Shown piece by piece: positions 1-11,094 of a stretch of 64,000 bases of DNA (position 1 is the stretch's first letter; each line of letters opens with the position of its first letter). The notes below the pieces were generated by a model. The model was given only the letters and a program-made list of their open reading frames with translations. It was not told the origin of the DNA and did no database searches. The position numbers were made by a program, and so were the translations under genes. The DNA is from Diploscapter coronatus (Eukaryota; Nematoda; Chromadorea; Rhabditida; Rhabditidae): NCBI GenBank assembly GCA_964036155.1, contig OZ038423.1, positions 25,497,249-25,561,248 on the forward strand. The letters are read 5' to 3'.

Positions 1-862
1 CATTCCACACGGCATTCTCACGCCCCGTTTGCCCATCGCTCGCTCTGCAGTCAATTCCATTTCACTCAAACAGCCAATTGTCGTCTCGCTCACGCCGCCT
101 ACTGCACAGTCCAGCATGCAAAAGGAGGTAGCAGTCGAGGCAGAAGCAGTCAAGCCCTTCTCTTCCCTGCCCATTCGACAGGCCACAGTCAAACTGCCCG
201 TCGAGAAAATGTGCATTTCCCACGAGCAGATGACCGACAAGGCGCTCATCAACGCGGCCAATATGGTAGGAAAAGAGATTTCTTGAGGATTTGAAGAAGT
301 GCATTTTTGCAGATAAAATCGATGATCAATGCAAAACTGAGTGAGAACCCAACCCCGGAAATCGCTGCAGCCGCACAGAGCCTCAATGTCTCGATCAAGA
401 CATTCACGAATGGAAACAAGGACTTCAATTATCGGGTTGGAAATTGGAATTCTTTTGGGAGAATATAAATAAGACTTACAGGAAATGTCAGCTATTCGCG
501 CTTTCGACAGGAGCAAAGTGGACAAAGTGATCGGGGGCACGCTGCAGACGATCGGATGCAGAGGGAATCTGTGCATGAAGGATGCTCTGGAAGGAGTCAT
601 TTTCGAGGGAAAATCGGTGGAAGAAGTGAGTGATTGTTACAGTGCATTGTGCAAAGGGAAAATGTTGTTATTGCAGTTCACAGACAAATTGGAGAAGCCG
701 TACCTATTGCGAGTGCTGAATATGGTGCTCTGGTCTGCACGAGAGTCGCTTCGTCACGATTCCTCGACCTCTCCCTCCTCGATTTCCACTCCGCCCTCTG
801 CCTCTGTCATTCACAATTCCTCTATCAGCCCCCCGACTCTCGTCGATCAGACCGAATCGTAG
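1..862 (+). CDS. Unidentified protein, 3' end of gene (5' partial)
   Basis: Four exons in one continuous frame are visible: 2-265 (open to the window edge), 313-435, 482-625 and 677-862 (TAG). Introns are 46-51 nt with GT donors and TTGCAG or TTACAG acceptors. The product has a Ser/Pro/Val-rich stretch, then about 110 residues of mixed hydrophobic and charged sequence that looks helical and folded (motifs MCISHEQMTDKALINAANM and KVIGGTLQTIGCRGN), then a Ser/Thr/Pro-rich tail ending DQTES. I do not recognise the family. The exon structure and phase continuity argue that it is a real gene end. AATAAA-like signals follow at about 965-980. The missing 5' part would probably decide the identity. 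Confidence 0.6.
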
Positions 863-1134
863 GGATTCAATTTTTACTCGTTCATTTAAATTTGACCACA
901 TGTGCAGAGTATCATTCCATAAGTGAGTTTCTATGAGTTCTTGGTTGTCGTACCTTTTCTACTAAATAAAGCAATAAATTTATTAATTACTTGTGAAGAA
1001 GCTATCGATATGCTTTAATATATGCCTATGCAGCACTCGTGTGTACTTCATTAGCAGCCACATTGCTTTGTCTCCTTCTGACCAGTCTCATTTCGAATGC
1101 ATTCCCTCCATATCCCTGTTGCTGCATTCCATCC

Positions 1135-3416
1135 TCACGCGCAGCAGCAGTCAATTCTGCTAATCTCTTCCTCCTTTGTGCTCCCAGTCTGGATTTGATC
1201 CTCCATCTCACAATTGTCGTCATCACTGCAGAGAGTTGTCTGCAATTCATTCCCTTTCTTCCCCACTCTATAATAATTCACAAACTGTGCAGTGATCTTT
1301 TTCTCGACTCGGTACGACTGAATGTTCTGTCCAGACAGTCCGTGCTCTCGCAAATCGGCACCAAGTTCTTCGTCGTATTTCGAGATCCTCAGGCCAATTG
1401 GAGAATGTTGCAGAGCATAGAGAATGATGAAGGAGCAGACGGCGCTCCACAATGCAATCACACAGGCTGCAAGGGTCTGCAGACCCAGCAGAGTGAAGCC
1501 GCCTCCGTATAGAAGGCCATTTAATTGCATGTCGTTTGTTACCTATTCAATGAATCCGGAGATCATTTCGATATCAAAGGCTTCTTATAAAATCCGCATA
1601 CCCCCAAAACTCTAATAAGAATAGAGGATAGGGCCCGGTAAGGGAATATCTGTCTAGAAAAGATCTTCAAAGTGTGCTCACAAGGGAAGTTCCCACTAGA
1701 AACCCACAGATTTTGACGAAACTTCCCAAATAGGGGTTTTCGATGACGCTGATCACGATTCTGAAATTAAAAAAGTGCCTAATCGCACTCTGCAATCTTG
1801 CATTTTTCACTCATATTGTGTTGGCAAATAAACGGTTTTGTTGCCTATGAAATCGTGTATTCAAATTTGAAATTTTTAATACAAGGATGAAATTAGATCC
1901 AACTCAAGATTGCAGGATTATAAGTGTTATTATGCACTGTTTGGTGTGATAAAAATGATCAGCGCCGTCGAATATTCCTATGTAAGAAGTCTCATCAAGA
2001 TCTGTGAATTCCTATATGGAAAACTCTTTTGTCAACATTTGAGACCGAACATCCCTTACATGACCTATCCCTAAATCTTGGTGGGTATGCGGATTTTACA
2101 AGAGGCCATATCGAACTACCTGATTTGTATCTAGACCATAATCTTTATTTAGAAAGATAGAGGGAGCAATCATTCCCCAGAAAGAGCCCACGACGTGGAC
2201 AGGGATGATTCCCACTGGATCATCAATCTGAATCTTTCATTTATTTGCAGCGACTAGTTAGACTTACATGCGCCCATTCAGTGAGAGGATAGATGGACAG
2301 AGCTGCAGCAGAGCCGATGCTGCCCACTGCAATGGCCTGCCAAGGAGTATAGTAGAGACAGCCTGCAGTGGTAGATACGAGGCTAGCCAGCATGCCGTCG
2401 ATGAGCATGTCGATCTCGATTTTCCTCATGGTCATTCGTGAAATGATGACTGTCACGACGCCGCCCCCAGCAGAGGCCATTATCGTCGCCACTGCCGATC
2501 TGCATACAGGCATTCCATCGCAAAGAGATGCACGTCATCTGACTGACCTCGTCCCCTCCGTCCATTGCTTATGTGACACTGCATAGTTGGAGGCGGTGTT
2601 GAATGCCACCCAGCCCCACCAAAGCATGAAGAAGCCGAGAATTGCCTTGGTCGGGTCGCTGATGTTCTTGTTGCCATTCGGACCAAATCGATGTCTCCTC
2701 GGTTTGAGATACAAAGTCGCTACCCTGAAAACCCGTGTTAGATCATCTGAAAACTGAGTTAGAATGAATTACAGTCCAGAAATGCCTCCCACAAGATGGA
2801 CGCAGCTGCAGCCGGCAGAATCGATGACTCCGATCCGTCTGAAGATGCCCTCTCTGGCCCAGACCCAATGGCCCGACACTGCATGGACGAGAGTGATGAA
2901 GAACGAAATGAAGCAGTGCGATTTGAGGTGAATGCGCTCTGCCATTCCTGCAGAGACGATTGTGGAAGTGGTCGTGGCAAAACTCATTTGGAAGATGAAC
3001 ATTGTGTAGCTTAGGCCTTTCTGAAATGCTGCTTGCAAATGAAAAGAAGAAAGCTGACTTCATTGAAATTGGCAGTGTCGTTGCGTTCTGGGTCGAAGAA
3101 GAAATCGCCAACCCCAACGAATGGATTCGACCATTCTGCGTAGGAACCGAAAGTCAGACCGAAGCCTGCTACCCAGTAGGCAAGACCTGATATCCCATTG
3201 AAAATGCTACAGAAAATTGGATGTTTTACCTCCAAAAATCATGTCGATCACATTTTTGACCATGACATTGACCTCGTCCTTGGCCGAGACTCTGCCACAC
3301 TCCAGCAGACCGAACCCACTGGTCATTGTGAAGATCGTGAAGCTGCAGGCGGACATCCAGACTCCATCGTCCTGAGCGGCCGTGTCTGAGGAGCCCCCTG
3401 TTGGCTCCACACCCAT
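1135..3416 (-). CDS. amt: Ammonium transporter (AMT/MEP/Rh superfamily)
   Basis: Seven exons on the minus strand: 3416-3230, 3186-3059, 3020-2773, 2724-2548, 2499-2268, 2227-2120 and 1542-1135, giving about 495 aa. The product is a polytopic plasma-membrane channel for ammonium or ammonia. Family marks: GYW-like GLAYWVAGFGLTFG in an early membrane helix; His180 in CVHLVGGISGL and His335 in PVHVVGSFWGM, matching the twin pore histidines; and the cytoplasmic C-terminal signature ELGADLREHG. The start is the Met before a short acidic N-terminus, just ahead of the first hydrophobic segment. Intron 6 is 577 nt and carries an inverted-repeat element. The last exon may hide a further 42-nt in-frame intron near 1211-1252; both readings keep frame. 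The tail ends in Cys-Cys-Cys-Ala. Nematodes usually have several AMT paralogues, so orthology is not assigned. Confidence 0.93.
1568..2114. mobile_element. Inverted-repeat (MITE-like) element in AMT intron 6
   Basis: The two ends of this intron are imperfect inverted copies of one another. The left arm runs from CGATATCAAAGGCTTCTTAT through about 1780; the right arm from about 1955 to 2114, read in reverse complement, begins CGATATGGCCTCTTGTA. Both share TAAAATCCGCATACCC near the tip and a GCTGATCA-containing block near the loop. Arms are about 150-200 bp and diverged. I see no open reading frame of note. The element fills nearly the whole intron, reaching within a few bases of the splice donor at 2119. 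Confidence 0.7.
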
Positions 3417-4026
3417 TCAGTCAAACTACGAGAAGCACTGCACACAACTCTTTCCTTTGCTGCTTCTGCAACTCTATTCTACTGCTGTTCGCTTTGCTGA
3501 TTCAATTGAGAATGCGAATTGCGAGTTGTCCAGGCAACGCAGTGCCTCCGCACAAGACTCTTTTTGTTCACAAGTTGCCACTCCTGCTGGCTGAAATTGA
3601 TCTGTTCACTTACTAGAAAGTACTTTGGAGGGGATATTCAGAGAACTTTATTCCTTATAAAGTTAAAACGGGTAACAAAATCAACAAAAACGGGAAAGGA
3701 ATAATTTGGAAGAACACAATTCCTCAAATCTACAACATAGACCTATTCAATGACAAACAGGCATCTTTTCTCGAAATTTTGCAGTAGCAATAAATTCTCA
3801 ACAACCAAAATGAACAAAGATTTCCAAGACGTGCTTATAATACAGGATCCCTTAATTCAGGGTGACATTATATGTGTTTTAGCAAACCAATGATCATCAC
3901 AGAATAATCGAGAGAATAAATGATACAGAAAAATAAAGAGAAAAGAGGACTGCTTTGTCAAAGAAGAAGACGAATGTGTGCCGATTCGAGAAGTAGAAGT
4001 GTCGAATTTGGTGGAATTGGGTGGAT
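3417..4026. other. Intergenic gap between the AMT start and the RACK1 stop
   Basis: About 610 bp. It holds the presumptive AMT promoter and 5' UTR (about 3417-3600, with a CAACTC/TTTGCTGC-rich stretch) and the RACK1 3' UTR. TTTATT at about 3647-3652 would read AATAAA on the minus strand. No further gene is evident. Confidence 0.5.
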
Positions 4027-7000
4027 TTAGAGAGCAGACGGCCTAACAGAGACTTGCCAGACGCGAATGACGTTGTCCGTGTAGCCCGCGTACAGAGTCT
4101 GTCCGTCCTGGGACCAGGCCAGGGACACGCATTCGGGCGATGCAGACGACTTTCCTGCAAATCGATGATCATTGATATTCGTTCTTTCCGACTTGTAATT
4201 TTTTTATTTTAATATCTTCACCAGACCCGCTAACCCTTCTCATTCCGACTTCGACCCTACCAGCTCCTTTCTAAAATTTCGTACCCGAACCTGCCCTACC
4301 TGCATTATTTTCTCGAATTTTACACCCGCACTCGACTCGAATACCCAAAATGCATACCCGACCGACCCGCGGGCGTTGGTGGTTTTCATTTACGTTTTCC
4401 TTCAATCATCATGCCGAGCTTTGAAAAGGAAACTCGGATATTTCAAATTGTCGTCTGTTTGAAGAAATCATGATATGGATAAGTATCGACTAAGCAAGGG
4501 TGATCAGTGTCAAGGTGTGAAGCTCGAAGGGTTTTCGTTGTTTTCTGACTATGGATCTCTCCTAACCGTGCTCCATTTTTATTCTTCAGGTTTTCAATAT
4601 GGAAAAGGGATGTGTGCTTTTCAAGCCAGCAATCAATCCGATGTCTTACTCAAGAAATTTAGCACCTCCCTTCTTAACTCACTCTCAACATTATCACACT
4701 ATTTCTTCAGATTGAAGCATTTCAACAGGTTTGAGTAGCGTTATTCATTCTCACTCACCAGATGCAATGTCAGGCTTCAATTCTTCGATTTCCTTCTTAT
4801 CTTCGAGATCCCAGATCTTGACGACGCTTCCCACAGCGGCGCACAGCCAGTATCGGTTGGGCGAGAAGGACATTGCATTGATGATCGCGTTGCCGGACAG
4901 AGTGTACAGGTGCTTGCCCTCGTTCAGGTCCCACAACATCGCCTGGCCGTCCTTGCCTTAAAATGACAATCAATTAGTCATTCCTCAAGGAATATCTGCA
5001 TATTCTGAACTGGAATTTCTGATAAGATAATACGAGGATCGAAACGAGGTCAAGTTATCGTAATGCCAAATTCAATCTCGTTCATATTCTTAATCCAATA
5101 AACATCCGTTTTCAAAATGTGCAATAAGTAATGAGCCTTTTCTTTGCCAAAAATCAAATTCGTAATTCAGACTATCAAGGCTTCAACTAGCTATTAACCG
5201 CATTGCAGCGAGAATGCCTTTTCGAGGAAGAAAATAGCATATCTTCGCTGTATCTTGAAAAAGGTATACTATCCAGGGATGTAGGAAGTTTTGTACAGGA
5301 GTGAGACGTTTCTTAACAAGAAGTTAAGCGGGACATTTCTGTATTGATTGAAGAACGTCTAATTAAAAATACGCCATTCGTCCCGTTTCTCTTCTATACG
5401 ACTCATTATTTCGCTCCAAATTCGATTTCTAATTGGCTACATAAATATCGATTTTCTCTCCAATCAACGATAGCATAAATGAGATTATTTTTAACAAAGA
5501 CGAATTAAACGAAGCTTTCTTTGTTACAAACATCCCACTTTACTTTTTTAAATACAAAACGTCACTTCTGTACAAATAATTCTATACCCGCATGAAAGTT
5601 GCAAATTAGATATGCTTGAACAAACCTCCAGAAGCACAGAGCGATCCATCGGGAGAGACGGTGACGGTGTTGACGTAGCCAGTGTGGCCGATGTGGTTGG
5701 TCTTTAGACGGCAATTGCCCAGATTCCACACCTGCAACACTGCATTCTTCTAGAGAAGATAGAGAGAGACAGACCTTGACGAGTTTGTCCCAGCCAGCAG
5801 AAACGATGACGGGGTCGCGGGCAGAGGGCGAGAAGCGGACAGTCGACACCCAGTCAGTGTGGCAGTCTTCCTGAAGATAAAGCAGTTAATTGCAAAATGA
5901 TACGCTGAATGGCCTATGCCTCGAGTCCGTAATCACCTTTGCAAACATTATAATTTTCGACTAATCTGTGTTGGAAAATCTGGAAGTGTCAATATTCGAT
6001 TTGAAAGAAAAAAATTAATTACTCTAAAAACAAGTTAATTGGTCCTAATTGCTACGAAACAAAGGATAGAAATTTGCGGGGCAATTTCCCCCATTTAATA
6101 AGGGATGCGCTGCTGCATTTATACATGTTGCGAGCACTGCTTGTAGAAGAAAAGTCTATGCTTCAACGTTGGAAGCCTCTGAAGCCCAGTACTTTTCAGT
6201 GCATGCTATTTTGTTTAATTTTTCGATCAAAACTCGTAAGTGCGACCAGGAAGTTCTGATTTGATGTCCTCGGCTGCTCGCAAGCATATATAAAGACAGT
6301 TTTGAACGCAAATCTCGATGAAAACGAATTCGTCACGAAATTCTCGTTTGATATTCCAGTGCGGTCTATTGAGTCTAGAAACTTCCAGATAAAACATAAA
6401 AAAATTACAAAATGAGAAATTTCCAAGTTTGAACCGACAAATTTTGCTTCCTTTCTTTCCATTTCTGCAAGGGGGCAAGAGAGGGAGACTACGGACTCTC
6501 TACTTATGTTTATCCAGCCTATCCCTAGTCCTAGTTCTTGGGGTTATGGACTGCATGTAATTTTCTTCAGTTAGAAAAGGGCAACTCACGGTGATGGTGT
6601 ATTTGCACTGAGCGAGCGTGTTCCAGAGCTTGATGGACTTGTCGCGAGAGCCCGAGACAATTTGACGATTGTCCGCAGAGAAGGCCACAGACAGGACGTC
6701 CTTGGTGTGCGACATGAACTGGCGGGTCGACTGGCCACTGCAAAGTCATTCATCAACTCAATCACACCAGCAGAAAGGGTGGCTGAATGACACATACGTG
6801 TTGATGTCCCAGAGACGGAGGGTCTTGTCCCAGGAGCCGGACAGAGCGAATTGGCCGTCGGAAGAGATGACCACGTCAGACACGAAGTGGTTGTGGCCAG
6901 CGAGCGAGCGCACGGGGCGGCCGATGGGCTCTCCGTCAGACGAGGCATTCGCGTTCACGTCCCACACCAGAATGGTCTTGTCTGCAAGTCGTTCAATAAA

Positions 7001-7152
7001 TCACTCAGTCAGTCAGTCATTCAGTCAGACATACCGCGAGAGGCAGAGATGACGGTGGTGGACGAGTCGCTGCGAGTGAATGTGGCGATCTGCGTCACCC
7101 AACCGGTGTGCCCGTCCAGGGTTCCGATCAGCTTCATCTGCTCCTGCACCAT
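4027..7152 (-). CDS. rack-1: RACK1, seven-bladed WD40 scaffold of the 40S ribosome
   Basis: Seven exons (7152-7035, 6981-6798, 6737-6590, 5870-5775, 5731-5626, 4956-4759, 4154-4027) sum to 978 nt, 325 aa, the usual family length. The protein binds the 40S head and recruits PKC and other signalling partners. It has seven WD repeats with clear GH/WD pairs, including [63 protein letters not shown] and [16 protein letters not shown]. The start [20 protein letters not shown] and the C-terminus [11 protein letters not shown] resemble nematode RACK1 more than vertebrate or insect forms. Introns 3, 5 and 6 are long (719, 669 and 604 nt), unlike the 40-60 nt norm here. In vertebrates RACK1 introns host box C/D snoRNAs; I looked and found no convincing C/D pair. 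Confidence 0.97.
4218..4378. repeat. Degenerate ACCCG-type repeat tract in RACK1 intron 6
   Basis: Between about 4218 and 4378 the + strand has many imperfect ACCCG/TACCC units (CAGACCCGCTAACCC, CGTACCCGAACC, ACACCCGCACTCG, ATACCCGACCGACCCGCG). This looks like a decayed short tandem repeat or the worn end of a mobile element. It is not coding. Confidence 0.45.
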
Positions 7153-9894
7153 CTTTGTTCTTTGAATGGAGGAGGACCCAAACTAGTGACAAATATTCCT
7201 GTCTGAAATTAAGAAACTCAAAATCGAATTTTCAAAAGAATACAAGTCGAAATACAAAGCGGAAATAGGCATGGAAAATGAATAAAAGTCTAGGTAAATG
7301 GGTCAAATTTGCAACCCAAATGGTCAGTGATTTCTAGAATTTTATAAAGCATTTTGATGTTAAGATATCGGAAAACTATCAGCGAAATTACGAAAATCGA
7401 GGCGAAAAATAAAAGGACTGGCCTAAAACAGCGAATAAAGGGCAACACAATTGGCGATGAAAACGGCGTAAACGCAATGCGAAAGGACACTTTACCGACG
7501 GACGATTTTATCTCGTTTGTATAATAAATATTATACGTCAATAAATCTAGTATAATATTCCAATCTCTATTGTTGGAATAAATTGAGAAATGCCCAAGGG
7601 GATGTTCAATTCGAGTATTGGGGCATCGCCGAAACGGAAGAATCGCTATTTCGGAAATGACATTTCAACAGTCAGATCGAGAAATTTCTATAGGAAATCG
7701 ATGTCGCTGATTCAGATAAACATATAGACCATCTGCGTGGAGGTCATTTCCAACCAGTTTCTATAATTAGCCCTGGCTTACTCATCAAAACATGTCATGG
7801 TGTGTTTGCATTCTAACCGATCTACAAAAGTGAGCAGAGCAAAGGAGCAATGGGCTAACTGTTAGTCAATAGTGGATGGCGGCTGTGAGCTAATCGGTCT
7901 GTTGCTGCTCTTCTTTCCAAAGTTCATTTTCCGGTTTTCGGTTTCAGATTGAGCAGTTTCGGTTTTGTCGAATTTACGAGCAAACAGTTTTTACTCATTT
8001 GAGTCTCGTTTTCTGAGATAAGTGCTTCAATCGAGAAAAGCATAGGAGAGAGGATTTTTGAAATTTCATTATGCATGAGTGGGTATGTGGAGAATCTGCC
8101 TGAGAACAGTGCCCTTCTGCCTCTTAGAATTCGAACCTCTCGTTTCACACATTAGAGCCCCCTGCCAAAGGCGGCTCTCTCATTTCCGCCCTCCGGCTGC
8201 ATTTTCATCCTTCTTCCCTTTTCTTCTTCAACAAAACAACCATCCCTTCATCTCCATCTTCATTTCACATTTCACATTTCGCATTTCGCATCTCGAATTC
8301 AACTCAATCTACAAGTCTCGATCCTCAATCCTCCAATCCCCTCTATCCTTCATATCTCTTCTAAGTCTGTCCAAAATCCCACAGCTTTTCCTCTACTTTC
8401 CTAAATTGTTATATCTGCAGCATCCTCTCTGCTCATTTCGACATTCTAAGCATTTCACAGTCAGTCAGTTAGTCAGGCAGTCGGTTAGTAAGGCAGTCGT
8501 CCCTCACTTCTCATCATTCATTTCACTCCGTTTGACTCTGTTTCACATCTGTTTCATCCCTCCCTCCTCTCCTTTCCTTTCTTCATGAATAAATTTCACA
8601 TTCATCTGTTCATGCACTTCTGTCCCTAAATCATTTGAGCATATTCTTGTCTTTCTCTATCTGCTTGCCATTTCTTCTCTAAGTACAGTCAGCTGAAACT
8701 GAAATTCCCTCCCATTCCCCTGACATTTCTCTTCGTTTTTCGTCTCTATTCTGCTCTGCTCTGCTTTGCTCTGCGCGTCAATTTCCTTTTCTGTTTGAGA
8801 ATTTTAATAGGATCATTAGATTGTGAAATTGTGTGAGAAACGAGTTGGAGAATGTTCCTTTAGTGATAAGTGCTGAAGAATTGCATTGCAGATGTGATTA
8901 TTGTAGGTGTTTTGTTTTATCACTTACAACTCCCATTTAAGATTTGCTCATTGATCCTCTATGCTTATAACTATCTTTATCCTTTTATCTCTATCCGCTG
9001 CTTTCATTTCCTTCATTATTCGTCTGCATATTCATTCGAGTTAAATTTCCTTTGTTGCCTTATCTCCTTTCAAAAATGCCTGCTTCAATTATCGACCACC
9101 TCCAACATTCCACTGAATTCCCACATATTTGCCCAGCTTCACGAGCAGAGCAGTCAATTTTTATTCCAATGACTGCTTTCACTTTTCACAAAGCTGAACC
9201 TCACTGATCATTCAATTATTTCATCATCACCGTATTGATATTTTCCACACTAAATCTCAATATTTTTTCGAAATTGATGTTTTTGATAAATGTTTGAGTC
9301 GGCTGCTCATAAACCTTATGCAATTCTTGTGAGAGAGGCAAAATGAGACTGTAAATAAACGGATTATGTTATTGAGGAGGGGCAGAGAAACATGAGCCAT
9401 TTCGGTAGTCAAACAGATTGCGCAGTTCAGTTTTCTTATAATCATTTCATCTGATTGCTTTCAACTTCAATTCCATTCCACATGAACTCATCGAATTCTT
9501 CGCTCTCCTCCTATATTCAAGTATCCAAGTTCAAGCGAGTTGTATGTGATTTGAGCTCTGTCGTTCGTCTGCAATTCGATTAGTTCCCCCTTCTTCTTCT
9601 CCTTTCCCCAATCCCTCTTTGGTTAAACTCGTTTTTGTGCAATGAATACATTGCCGCTAACTTGTTTAGTGTCGTTTCTCGATAGCTTTTTTTGTATGGC
9701 CGACAGATTTCCTTTATCTCCTTCTGTGAATGGATTTGTATCCACAGACTCAAGCACCCTGTCATATTTCTATCGAGGAAAAAACTTCGTATCTCGATAA
9801 ATTCGAGATTACGCAGAAAAAGGAAAGATAAAATACCTGACTGAATTAATTCAATTTCAGAGATACTTACTACTTCATCTAGGACTAAGATATA
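7153..9894. other. 2.7 kb non-coding region between RACK1 and the small secreted gene
   Basis: The RACK1 promoter should lie in the first few hundred bases. From about 8160 to 9230 the + strand is strongly pyrimidine-rich with loose CATTTCRCATTTC-like repetition (8260-8300). This produces long but biased open frames that I do not accept as genes. A candidate splice acceptor (AATTTCAG) at 9853-9860 lies 34 nt before the next ATG. Nothing else is supported. Confidence 0.5.
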
Positions 9895-10192
9895 ATGAAT
9901 TCCTTTCTACTGTCTCTGCTCGTGGCTTTGATCAGTTTGGTCATCGTTTGCTATTCACAGGATGCCACATCCAATACGCTCAATTCTACGGTAAGTCGTC
10001 ATGCTGATGTAATGCTTTAGAGTAATTGTATTGTTGTTTCAGTCGAATGACTCCGATGATATGTTTTCGAACAGTACTTCAAGCAGCGGCAATTCGACTT
10101 CCCCTGATGCAGACAGCCGACTCGACACAATTCACAGTTTCCTCTACATTTCCATTGCCAGCTGTGTTTCAATTATTCTGGCAAATCTCTAG
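9895..10192 (+). CDS. Small secreted, probably GPI-anchored Ser/Asn-rich protein (orphan)
   Basis: Two exons, 9895-9990 and 10043-10192, joined across a 52-nt GT...TTTCAG intron, encode 81 aa. Residues 1-22 (MNSFLLSLLVALISLVIVCY then SQ) form a textbook signal peptide. The short mature segment is rich in Ser, Asn, Thr and Asp with four N-glycosylation sequons (NST, NDS, NST, NST). The last 18 residues, from FLYISIASCVSIILANL, are hydrophobic and end without a basic cytoplasmic tail, as expected for a GPI-attachment signal. The small residues Ser/Asp/Ala before it could be the cleavage site. The predicted product is a very short glycosylated surface peptide, similar in architecture (not sequence) to mammalian CD52. 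I know no homologue. An upstream AATTTCAG at 9853-9860 could be a trans-splice or 5' UTR acceptor. Confidence 0.6.
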
Positions 10193-10401
10193 ACGAATCA
10201 TATTTCACCAATTATCTCATTCAACTAATTAGAGCCACATTCCTTTTATCTAATCGAACCTCCTCCTTGCACTAATCGAAATTAAGTCTATGCAATAAGA
10301 CAAGTTTAGATCAACACTTTTTTAATCTAAGCATTGCTCATGTTCTTATGTGTTTTTGTTATTTTTCGACAAATTATTGTAAATACCTAACAAGGAAAGC
10401 A

Positions 10402-10893
10402 TTGGACCTCGGGTCCGACTTTTTTAATGAGATCAAGTGGAATCTACCAAATCGACATCGCTGATTATGAGTATGCAAAAATTTGCTGCTATCAAGAATT
10501 TCCAATTCTCAAAAAATAGCATAAATTTAGCAAAAAGGGAAGCTGCAAAGAAAGTTGGCTAAAAGCATATCCACTGCGCTACTTCGCCAGACTAGTCTCT
10601 GTGCATTCCTCGCCTTTCTCATTCATCCACTGTTTTCTCTGTTCTATTCCAGTCGCTCGTCTTATCGTAGAGCAATGAAGGAGAAAACGATAATTGAGAG
10701 GTTAATGTGATGAAGTAGCGTAGCGAATATGCTTTTAGCCAACTTTCTTTGCAGCTTCCCTTTTTGCTGAATTTATGCTATTTTTTGAGAAATGGAAATT
10801 CACCGCAACAGAAAATTTTAGAATATTCATAATTAGCTATGCCGGTTTGATAGATTCCACTTGTTCCCATTCAAAAAGCCGGATCTTAGGTCA
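10402..10893. mobile_element. Inverted-repeat element (~490 bp, ~185 bp arms)
   Basis: Left arm about 10402-10590 and right arm about 10705-10893 are reverse complements with scattered differences. Matching blocks include GACCTCGGGTCCG against GACCTAAGATCCG, AAGTGGAATCTA, AAATAGCATAAATT, AGCTGCAAAGAAAGTTGGCT and AAAAGCATAT. The loop (about 115 bp) is unrelated CT-rich sequence. No coding capacity is seen. Target duplication is not evident. Architecture fits a MITE or foldback element. Confidence 0.75.
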
Positions 10894-11094
10894 AAATTGT
10901 CCCTTATAAGTTTTAGCAATAAATAATTATTATCAGTAGGCATGCTTAATGTGCACGATTTGCCAGTAGAATAATTGCGTCTATTTCGAGTTCTTTCCAG
11001 TGTCCTTATCACTGTAAGCGTTGACCATCTTATCAGCAATCAGCTTCATTAATTTCAAGTCTTCTATTCCACTCTGCTCGCCTCTTTCTGTGCC

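Noticed and set aside
4155..6589. Box C/D snoRNA in the long RACK1 introns
   Set aside because: A CATGATGATT box C-like site near 4410 (minus strand) has no box D and no terminal stem at a suitable distance.
8079..8160. tRNA-like GGTTCGAATTC arm on the minus strand
   Set aside because: No acceptor stem, D-arm or anticodon arm can be drawn around it.
8079..8588. 169-codon open frame on the + strand
   Set aside because: Composition is Phe/Ser/Leu/His-rich from pyrimidine-rich DNA, with no domain, no splice partners and a pattern like other non-coding gaps.
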